Shown here: piece after piece, positions 1 through 4,564 of the stretch
How the letters are laid out: every line of letters begins with the position of its first letter
How positions within the stretch are numbered: position 1 is the stretch's first letter
From: Paracoccaceae bacterium
GTDB lineage: Bacteria; Pseudomonadota; Alphaproteobacteria; Rhodobacterales; Rhodobacteraceae
NCBI GenBank assembly: GCA_003545125.1
Contig: DQCI01000115.1
Span: 5,705-12,352, forward strand
DNA length: 6,648 bases
Direction: 5' to 3'
The notes under the pieces: model-generated
What the model saw: the letters and a program-made list of their open reading frames with translations, nothing else
Databases searched by the model: none
What the model was told of the DNA's origin: nothing
Made by a program: the position numbers and the translations under genes

Positions 1-2
1 TC

Positions 3-353
3 GCGGGCGCCTGCACGGTGTCGACCTGGGTGAAGACGGGCGAGGGCAATGTCGGCGCGCTCTGGGCGCTGATCTTCACCTTCGTCGGCATGTTCCTGTT
101 CTCGATGGTGTGGTCGGTCAACTATTGGCCGCCAGCACCGGCCTCGATGACGGGCGAGCCCAACCTCGAGGCTTTCCAGCTTGGCTATTCCAACGCGGCG
201 ACCTTGCAGGAGAAATTCGGGATCCCGGCCATCTTCTTTGGCATGATCCAGATTGGGGTGCTCTATCTCATCTACCGCGCCATCCGGCGCAAGGAAATGG
301 CGCAGGAGGTGGCGCACATGCAAGCGCAAGCCGCCGCCCAGCCAGCCGAATGA
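3..353 (+). CDS. YeeE/YedE-family sulfur transporter, C-terminal part
   Basis: This is the last 116 residues of an integral membrane protein whose start lies before the window. The frame is open from base 3 (A-G-A-C-T-V) to the TGA at 351-353. The opening GACTVSTW segment followed by KTGEGNVGALWAL matches the repeated pore-lining motif of YeeE/YedE proteins (DUF395), which carry thiosulfate or related sulfur species inward. The Cys in that motif is typical of the family. Two membrane spans follow (roughly residues 18-43 and 70-88 of the visible part), and the protein ends in a charged, Ala/Gln-rich tail that should be cytoplasmic. The gene directly precedes a TusA gene, the classic partner of YeeE, with a 26-base gap. 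The family call is fairly sure. The substrate (thiosulfate, sulfane sulfur or another species) cannot be read from the sequence. Confidence 0.8.
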   Translation, partial: AGACTVSTWVKTGEGNVGALWALIFTFVGMFLFSMVWSVNYWPPAPASMTGEPNLEAFQLGYSNAATLQEKFGIPAIFFGMIQIGVLYLIYRAIRRKEMAQEVAHMQAQAAAQPAE

Positions 354-379
354 CCTGAAACCAAGCAACGGAGGACGCC

Positions 380-685
380 ATGGGACTGTTCAGCCGGAAG
401 AAAACCGAGGAGAAATGCGGCGATGCCGGGCAAGCCACCCTGTCGAACGGCGACGTCGTGACGATCAAGACCAAGGTCGATTGCCTGGGCGATAGCTGCC
501 CGCGGCCGCAGTTGATGACCAAGAAAGCCGTCGGCCAGCTCGGGTCGGGCGACGTGGTCGAGGTTCTGATCGACAACGCCTCGTCGGTCGAAGCGCTGCC
601 ACCGATGTGCAACGAGATGAACGCGCAGCATCTCGACACCCTCACGGGCGAGCGCTGCTGGAAAGTTTACATTCGCAAGGATTGA
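380..685 (+). CDS. TusA-family sulfurtransferase / sulfur carrier
   Basis: This is a 101-residue cytoplasmic protein. Residues 35-50 (CLGDSCPRPQLMTKKA) contain the TusA/SirA/YedF signature CPxP, with C40 as the persulfide-carrying residue. The rest fits the two-layer alpha/beta TusA fold: a V-D-C strand, a helix after CPxP, the strand GDVVEVLIDN, and a C-terminal WKVYIRKD strand. It is longer than a typical TusA of about 80 residues because of a roughly 28-residue N-terminal extension that begins MGLFSRKK and holds an extra Cys (C13). Further cysteines are C35, C77 and C93. The start is fixed by GGAGG at 370-374, five bases before the ATG. Beside YeeE, TusA is expected to accept sulfur delivered through the transporter and pass it to downstream acceptors, here plausibly the DsrE-like proteins. 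Confidence 0.9.
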   Translation: MGLFSRKKTEEKCGDAGQATLSNGDVVTIKTKVDCLGDSCPRPQLMTKKAVGQLGSGDVVEVLIDNASSVEALPPMCNEMNAQHLDTLTGERCWKVYIRKD

Positions 686-689
686 CCCG

Positions 690-899
690 ATGACGCCGTC
701 CCGGCTTATCATGAACCTATACGCCTGGGCCTCGCTTGCCGTGGTGGTCGTGGGCATCGGCTGGACGCTCGTGTTCCCGCCGCAAAGCCTCCGGGTCGAC
801 CGTGACGGCGTGCCCCATTTCACGCCCGAGGTCGAACACATGATCACCGGCGAGCCCGTCAGCATGAACGAGCTGATCAAGCATTACCGCGGCGATTGA
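690..899 (+). CDS. Small single-span membrane protein (69 aa), function unknown
   Basis: The family is not recognised. The 69 residues have a short N-terminus with one Arg, one hydrophobic helix (about residues 10-29, rich in Val/Ala/Trp), and a hydrophilic tail of about 40 residues ending GEPVSMNELIKHYRGD. Charge balance mildly favours N-in/C-out, putting the tail in the periplasm. The ATG lies four bases after the tusA stop, with AAGGA at the end of tusA as a ribosome site; a second ATG at 711 would remove seven residues. There is no cysteine. The tail motif GExPV..EL...Y recurs in the 90-aa membrane protein two genes downstream, suggesting that the two are related or bind the same partner. 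Its place inside a sulfur-relay operon suggests an accessory role for the transporter or the exported enzymes; that is inference. Confidence 0.75.
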   Translation: MTPSRLIMNLYAWASLAVVVVGIGWTLVFPPQSLRVDRDGVPHFTPEVEHMITGEPVSMNELIKHYRGD

Positions 900-909
900 G
901 GAGGAAATG

Positions 910-996
910 ATGGATTTCGAGACCACCGCCCAACTCATCCTGGCCGTTCTGGCCTTCGCGGTGATGTACCTGGCGTTTCTCAAGGACACGCTGTGA
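910..996 (+). CDS. 28-aa single-span membrane microprotein
   Basis: This tiny open frame encodes MDFETTAQLILAVL followed by AFAVMYLAFLKDTL, essentially one transmembrane helix (residues 7-24) with an acidic N-terminus and a Lys-Asp C-terminus. The preceding stop codon is followed at once by GGAGG (900-904). That is five bases from the ATG at 910 and only two from an in-frame ATG at 907, so 910 is preferred; starting at 907 adds one Met. The next gene begins 15 bases after its TGA with its own AGGAG. The strong ribosome site, operon position and clean hydrophobic composition argue that it is translated. Size and layout resemble small subunits that stabilise membrane complexes (CydX-like in concept, with no evident homology). 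A partner could be YeeE or one of the flanking small membrane proteins; this is inference. Confidence 0.65.
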   Translation: MDFETTAQLILAVLAFAVMYLAFLKDTL

Positions 997-1011
997 GCAA
1001 AGGAGAGAGCC

Positions 1012-1284
1012 ATGGAGCGCAGTAGCTGGATCTTCATCGCCGGAAGCCTCGTCGCCACCGTCCTGGTCAGCTGGATCGCTTTTCCGTTCGCCGCGATGGA
1101 CCGGGATGTGGTCGAGCGGGCCGCGGCGCCGCAACCGGCGGAAGCGCTCGGGACGGTCGATGTCGGTCAGGGCTTCGGCGAGCTGCCGGTCGAGGAGCTG
1201 ATGCTCTACTATGTCGAGAACCCGCCCGCCGCGCCGCAAGCCGGTGCCGTCGCCGCGCCCGAGATCAAGTTCGGGGGCTGCTGA
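1012..1284 (+). CDS. Membrane-anchored 90-aa protein ending in Gly-Gly-Cys; candidate sulfur carrier
   Basis: The family is not recognised. An N-terminal hydrophobic helix (about residues 6-28) is followed by a hydrophilic region. Charge distribution suggests N-in/C-out; the helix could also be a signal peptide cleaved near A27-A28. Residues 56-70 carry GELPVEELMLYYVEN, similar to the tail of the 69-aa protein upstream. A flexible Ala/Pro-rich stretch (71-83) then leads to PEIKFGGC, with the only cysteine as the very last residue, C90. This resembles the C-terminal swinging arm of SoxY, which ends with a GGCGG-type motif whose Cys carries sulfur intermediates. The start follows AGGAG (1001-1005) with six-base spacing. 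The position between TusA and a rhodanese-like gene fits a role as a membrane-tethered periplasmic sulfur carrier. That role is inferred from the tail and the context only. Confidence 0.75.
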   Translation: MERSSWIFIAGSLVATVLVSWIAFPFAAMDRDVVERAAAPQPAEALGTVDVGQGFGELPVEELMLYYVENPPAAPQAGAVAAPEIKFGGC

Positions 1285-1285
1285 A

Positions 1286-1891
1286 ATGACCGCCCGGCGG
1301 GATCGAGGGGTTTCGGTCTTGTGCGGGACACTCTGCGCGGCGGCGATGTCTGCCGGGATCAGTGCGCCGCTCGCCGCTGACCCGATCGCGACGATCGAAA
1401 GCGGCGCAGGCGTTGCGCTGCCCGGCGACTACGCGGTGCTCGACATCCGCGATGAAGACACCTGTTTCCTCGGCGCGCCGCCGAACACGCGCTGTCTGCC
1501 GGCCGAACAGCTGCTCTACGCCGACGCCGGCACGCCGCTTGGGTTTCATGCGTTGCGCTGGGCGCTGGGCACGCTCGGTCTCACGGGGGCCGAAACGCTG
1601 GTGATCTACCGCGGCGACGACGCCGTCGACGACGGGGGGCGCGAGGATGCGCTTGCCGCCGCCGCGCTGCTCTACCTGGCCGGGCAGGCCGAGGTGCTGG
1701 TCCACGAAGGGCCCGCGCTGGAAATCCGCGACGGCGCGCAGGTCAGGGCGCTGTGGCGCGAGGTGATCTACACCGCGCCGATGCGGACTGGCGAGATGAA
1801 TGTCACGGCCGCGCCGGCGGGCAGCTTGCGCGACCGATTACGAGACTTCGCGACAGGCGGCGGTGCCGTCGCCTTCGCACCCGCAAGCTGA
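1286..1891 (+). CDS. Exported rhodanese-like protein lacking the catalytic cysteine
   Basis: The protein has 201 residues. The N-terminus MTARRDRG followed by a hydrophobic run to about A31 looks like a signal peptide (cleavage near LAA/DP). The mature part resembles a single rhodanese domain: AVLDIRDE (residues 50-57) corresponds to the usual vDvR strand, and ETLVIYRGDD (103-112) is the strand leading into the active-site loop, followed by the helix ALAAAALLYLAG (122-133) and the strand AEVLVHEG. At the loop position where rhodaneses have Cys there is R109-G110, so thiosulfate:cyanide-type chemistry is unlikely. Two cysteines, C60 and C70, lie in an unusual insert after the DIRD strand and could form a disulfide or bind sulfur. 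The ATG lies one base after the previous stop, implying translational coupling. A sulfur-binding, scaffold or partner-recognition role is possible. Confidence 0.65.
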   Translation: MTARRDRGVSVLCGTLCAAAMSAGISAPLAADPIATIESGAGVALPGDYAVLDIRDEDTCFLGAPPNTRCLPAEQLLYADAGTPLGFHALRWALGTLGLTGAETLVIYRGDDAVDDGGREDALAAAALLYLAGQAEVLVHEGPALEIRDGAQVRALWREVIYTAPMRTGEMNVTAAPAGSLRDRLRDFATGGGAVAFAPAS

Positions 1892-1919
1892 ACCGACGCT
1901 GAACCAACGCTGAACCAAC
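1887..1919 (+). repeat. Three tandem copies of an 11-bp unit
   Basis: The unit GCTGAACCRAC occurs three times without gaps, at 1887-1897 (with G at the ninth base), 1898-1908 and 1909-1919 (both with A). The first copy includes the TGA stop of the rhodanese-like gene; the other two lie in the gap before the first DsrE-like gene. The period is about one helical turn. It may be replication slippage or a binding or RNA element in the intergenic leader. Confidence 0.85.
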
Positions 1920-1935
1920 CACGACGGAACCGAAG

Positions 1936-2223
1936 ATGGACATCCTGCTCCACATCACCACACCTGCGGCCGCACCGATCGCCGCCGCGCTCGGCCGTGC
2001 GCTGAGCGCGAAAGGCGCCACCTGGGCCGCCTTCCTTACCAATGACGGGGTGAAGGCGCTCGACGACGCGGGTTTCGCCGCCGCCAGCAAAGGCGCCGCG
2101 CGGGTCGCGGTCTGCGAACACTCCTGGGATCTGCACATGAGCGGCGATTGCCCGGTCGAGCGCGGCAGCCAGACGGTCAACTCCGGCCTCATGGCCGAAG
2201 CGGACCGCGTCATCAGCCTTTGA
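1936..2223 (+). CDS. Small DsrE-like protein with conserved Cys (first of three)
   Basis: This is a 95-residue soluble protein without a signal peptide, so cytoplasmic. MDILLHITTP is a first beta strand. It is followed by an Ala-rich helix (11-27), a strand WAAFLTND (30-37), a helix, the strand RVAVC with C60, and the C-terminal strand EADRVISL. That order is typical of the DsrE/DsrF/TusD family, in which a Cys after the fourth strand carries persulfide and the protein ends xDxVxxF. C60 sits at the corresponding place. A second Cys, C72, lies in the segment SGDCPVERG. It is shorter than TusD or DsrE (about 120-130 aa). The ribosome site is weak (GACGGAA, about eight bases upstream). Two further small proteins with the same final strand follow. 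A role as acceptor of sulfur from TusA is inferred. Confidence 0.7.
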   Translation: MDILLHITTPAAAPIAAALGRALSAKGATWAAFLTNDGVKALDDAGFAAASKGAARVAVCEHSWDLHMSGDCPVERGSQTVNSGLMAEADRVISL

Positions 2224-2234
2224 GGGAGCATATC

Positions 2235-2513
2235 ATGGAAGAGAAGAAGATCCTGGTGCTGGGACGGCGCGACCATACCGAGGCGATGCGGGTGGCGGCA
2301 GGCCTGACCATCTTCGGCCACGATGTGCGGCTGGTGTTCATGACCGAACCCGTCGCCGACACCGACGCAAATGCCGAGCAGGCCGAGCTCCTCGAGCTCA
2401 GCGACATCGTGCCCGAGACGACCGTGCCGGAAATGGGCGACGATCTCGCGCTGCTCGACGCCGCGGCCCTCGGAGCCGCCATCGCCGACGCCGACCGCGT
2501 CGTCAGCATCTGA
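2235..2513 (+). CDS. Small DsrE-like protein without cysteine (second of three)
   Basis: This is a 92-residue cytoplasmic protein. The N-terminal strand KKILVLGR, the helix HTEAMRVAAGLTIFG and the strand HDVRLVFMTEPV (residues 29-40) closely follow the DsrE/DsrF-like pattern, and it ends DADRVVSI, nearly identical to the end of the preceding protein. It has no cysteine at all, so it cannot carry persulfide itself and is more likely a structural partner, as non-catalytic subunits are in DsrEFH and TusBCD hexamers. The start at 2235 is set by GAGGGAG immediately after the previous gene's stop (2221-2223); an upstream in-frame start would overlap the previous gene and have no ribosome site. An acidic segment (residues 41-70) replaces the usual middle of the family. 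Confidence 0.7.
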   Translation: MEEKKILVLGRRDHTEAMRVAAGLTIFGHDVRLVFMTEPVADTDANAEQAELLELSDIVPETTVPEMGDDLALLDAAALGAAIADADRVVSI

Positions 2514-2523
2514 GGAGGAAGGC

Positions 2524-2712
2524 ATGAAGATCGTCGAACTCAACACCGGCCTGTTCCCCGATGGCCCCCGCGTCGACGCGGCCATTGCCACGTTGAATAG
2601 CGCCCATGAGGTGGAACAGATTGATGCCCGCCAGCTCGACAAGAATGACGAACCCGCCTGGGAGGCGATTGCCTCGGCGGTTTTGGGAGCGGACCTGATC
2701 GTGACGCTCTGA
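2524..2712 (+). CDS. 62-aa protein, third member of DsrE-like trio
   Basis: A short soluble protein: the strand MKIVELNTGL, a helix (about residues 15-26), the strand HEVEQIDAR, a helix (44-54), and the final strand GADLIVTL. The C-terminus matches the endings of the two preceding proteins (A-D-[RL]-[VI]-[IV]-[ST]-[LI] at the extreme end in all three). There is no cysteine. Its size and position as the third and smallest member recall DsrH/TusB in dsrEFH and tusDCB operons, although those are about 95-100 aa and direct similarity is weak. The ribosome site GGAGG (2514-2518) lies immediately after the preceding stop, five bases from the ATG. The proposed role is a small subunit of a heteromeric DsrE-like complex. 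The gene is probably real; the family assignment is tentative. Confidence 0.6.
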   Translation: MKIVELNTGLFPDGPRVDAAIATLNSAHEVEQIDARQLDKNDEPAWEAIASAVLGADLIVTL

Positions 2713-2755
2713 AGCCCGACCACTAAGCAGCTAAGGAAAACCAAGGGAGACCCAG

Positions 2756-3688
2756 ATGAAACGTATCACCAATACCCTCAAGGCCACCGTGGCCGCGCTC
2801 GCGCTGATGGCCGCTCCGGCCTTCGCCGCCGACCCACTGGTCGATGTCGGCTGGCTGAAGGAAAACCTCGGCGCCGACGGCATGGTGGTGATCGACGCCC
2901 GCGGCTCGACCGACTACCTGCGCGGCCATATCCCCGGCGCCGTCAACACCAACTACGGCAAGGACGGCTGGCGGGTGAAGGTCGATGGCGTGCCTGGCCT
3001 GTTCCCGGAAGACCCGACCAAGCTCGGCGAGTTGATCGGGAGCCTTGGTATCGGCAACGACACCCACGTGGTGATCGTCGCCCCCGGCAATTCCTCATCG
3101 GACATGGGCACCGCCACCCGCATCTACTGGACCTTCAAGGTGCTGGGGCATGAGGAGGTTTCGGTGCTGAACGGCGGCATGAAGGCCTATCTTGCCGAAG
3201 TCGACGGCGATAAGAAGCCGGTGAACCCGCTCGACAAGGGCGCGGTCGAGGCCACCCCGGCCAGCTTCAGCATTGATTTCCAGGAAGAGATGGTGCCCGA
3301 TGCCGGGGAGGTGATGGCGATGATCGACGCCGGTGCGCTGCCGGTCGACAACCGCACCGCCGACCAGTATCTCGGCGTCAACAAGCACGGCGCGGCCAAG
3401 GCCTACGGGACGGTGCCGGGTGCTGTGAACCTGCCGCAGAGCTGGGCGACCGAGAACGCGGGTGGCGTGTTCCGCGACGCCGAGTCGCTGGCCGCGCTCT
3501 ACGATGCGGCCGGCGTGCCGGTGGAGGGCGCGCAGGTCAACTTCTGCAACACCGGCCACTGGGCCTCGATCGGCTGGTTCGTCTCCTCCGAGATCCTCGG
3601 CAACGACGCGGCGGTGCTCTACGACCCGTCGATGACCGGCTGGACCGCTGAAGGCATGCCGGTGGAAGCGAAAATCTCGGTCAACTGA
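2756..3688 (+). CDS. Periplasmic two-domain rhodanese (sulfurtransferase)
   Basis: The protein has 310 residues. The signal peptide is MKRITNTLKA plus a hydrophobic core ending PAFA, with cleavage predicted before ADP (A24/A25). Domain 1 (about 28-150) has VVIDARG, the GHIPGAVN motif (58-64) and the strand HVVIVAPG, but no Cys in its loop. Domain 2 (about 180-305) has LPVDNR, a second PGAVNLP and the active-site loop C264-N-T-G-H-W following QVNF. This is the standard architecture of thiosulfate and 3-mercaptopyruvate sulfurtransferases, where only the C-terminal domain is catalytic. C264 is the only cysteine of the whole protein. The loop differs from the common CRxGxR/T pattern, leaving substrate choice open. 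The ribosome site AAGGGAGA precedes the ATG. It would transfer sulfane sulfur in the periplasm to a thiol acceptor or to the neighbouring cytochrome system. Confidence 0.9.
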   Translation: MKRITNTLKATVAALALMAAPAFAADPLVDVGWLKENLGADGMVVIDARGSTDYLRGHIPGAVNTNYGKDGWRVKVDGVPGLFPEDPTKLGELIGSLGIGNDTHVVIVAPGNSSSDMGTATRIYWTFKVLGHEEVSVLNGGMKAYLAEVDGDKKPVNPLDKGAVEATPASFSIDFQEEMVPDAGEVMAMIDAGALPVDNRTADQYLGVNKHGAAKAYGTVPGAVNLPQSWATENAGGVFRDAESLAALYDAAGVPVEGAQVNFCNTGHWASIGWFVSSEILGNDAAVLYDPSMTGWTAEGMPVEAKISVN

Positions 3689-3703
3689 GCCGGAGCGAAC
3701 GCG

Positions 3704-4366
3704 ATGTGGCGCCTGCGCTGCAACATGACCAGGGCCGCGACGCTCAGGGGCGTCGCGGCCCTCTGTACGGCGGCTGTCCTCGCGGTTGGCGGCGGGGCGG
3801 CCCGGGCGAACGACGACACAGCCCGGATCCTTGGCGCCGAGATCCTTGTGGTCCGCGCCGACCTCGCGCAGATCGCGAAACCCGACCTGCCACCGATGCA
3901 CCGCACCGGTTTCGTCAAGCGGATCGACGGTGCGCTGGGGATGATCCCCTGGCTGCTGATCGCCGCCGGCGACCCGGATGCCGCCGCGCAAGTGGAGGAA
4001 TGGCAGCGGGACTGGACCGGAGACGTGCGGCAGGGGGCGCGGCTCGACAAGGTCCTCAAAGAGCTCTCGTCGCGTCACCCGCTCGACGTCTCCGCCTTCG
4101 ACATCGGCGTCAGCCATGCCGATCTCGCCGAGGCGCGGGCGATCCACGAGGCCTATTGCGCCGGCTGCCACGACGGCTACGGCACCGGCGACCCGCAGGT
4201 CGAACTCGCTTCGCGCGATCTGTTCTGGATGGCGCGCGACGAGGCAACGGAGCAGTTCCTCGCCCGCCTTGTGAACGGTGTGAAAGGCGACGAAACCATC
4301 GGTTTCGTCAATCCGCTCACCGACAAGCAGATCGCGGCGCTGTGGAAACTCTATACCTATCACTGA
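3704..4366 (+). CDS. Exported monohaem cytochrome c
   Basis: The protein has 220 residues. An Arg-containing N-terminus and a hydrophobic core (about 17-31) ending AARA/NDD form a signal peptide. An N-terminal region of about 110 residues without a haem motif follows, mostly helical, with no family that I recognise. The cytochrome c domain begins near residue 140, with haem attachment at C152-A-G-C155-H156. The end of the domain, NPLTDKQIAALWKLYTYH, matches the usual last helix of class I cytochromes c. The expected distal Met shortly before that helix is missing (DETIGFVNP instead); M176 or the C-terminal H220 are alternatives. GGAG at 3692-3695 favours the start at 3704; the ATG at 3725 is a second possibility. 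The 15-base gap to the rhodanese gene suggests that the two work together, perhaps with the cytochrome taking electrons from sulfur oxidation. Confidence 0.85.
   Translation: MWRLRCNMTRAATLRGVAALCTAAVLAVGGGAARANDDTARILGAEILVVRADLAQIAKPDLPPMHRTGFVKRIDGALGMIPWLLIAAGDPDAAAQVEEWQRDWTGDVRQGARLDKVLKELSSRHPLDVSAFDIGVSHADLAEARAIHEAYCAGCHDGYGTGDPQVELASRDLFWMARDEATEQFLARLVNGVKGDETIGFVNPLTDKQIAALWKLYTYH
3731..3762 (+). promoter_or_regulatory. Perfect 13-bp stem hairpin at the 5' end of the cytochrome gene
   Basis: AGGGCCGCGACGC (3731-3743) and its exact reverse complement (3750-3762) are separated by the six bases TCAGGG. In RNA this gives a very stable GC-rich hairpin 43 bases after the rhodanese stop, within the signal-peptide codons of the cytochrome. 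No T-run follows, so a classical terminator is not supported. Slowing of translation, a processing or stability boundary between the two cistrons, or partial attenuation are possible. Confidence 0.75.
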
Positions 4367-4564
4367 CGGCTTTTGGGCAGATCCGGTCGGGCAGGGTCCC
4401 CGGCCGTCCTCACCGCCCCGTTACCCGCGCAAGTCGCCCCGTGACCGCCCCCAGATCCTGTGCTTTAAGCCCGCCGAAAGCGCAGGCGGCGTGCGGCCGC
4501 GGGGCGCGACAATCCATGCCCTGCGCCCCGGCGCCGGGCCGACAAGCCCGAGGAGACCGGCGCC
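4367..4564. other. Gap between the sulfur cluster and the PepSY gene
   Basis: The 198 bases contain no gene that I can support. The region is GC-rich, with no clear terminator for the upstream operon and no convincing promoter. An 8-bp inverted repeat (CGGGGCGC at 4500-4507, partner at 4523-4530) and the overlapping palindrome CCCGGCGCCGGG (4527-4538) lie shortly before the ribosome site AGGAG (4551-4555) of the next gene. The gap and the GTG start suggest a separate transcription unit, with possible structure in its leader. Confidence 0.5.

Noticed and set aside
2386..2400. GAGCTC-CTC-GAGCTC inverted repeat
   Set aside because: Lies within codons for A-E-L-L-E-L-S in the second DsrE-like gene; explained by coding of Glu-Leu repeats.
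1803..2744. 313-codon - strand open frame opposite the DsrE-like trio
   Set aside because: Ser/Ala/Arg-rich antisense translation. The + strand genes have ribosome sites, matched endings and family patterns.
3095..4363. 422-codon - strand open frame opposite the rhodanese and cytochrome genes
   Set aside because: His/Arg/Val-rich composition typical of antisense frames in GC-rich genes, with no recognisable motif.
4500..4538. GC-rich inverted repeats considered as a terminator of the sulfur operon
   Set aside because: They are 134 bases after the cytochrome stop, lack a T-run and lie just before the PepSY ribosome site, so leader structure is as likely; function not claimed.
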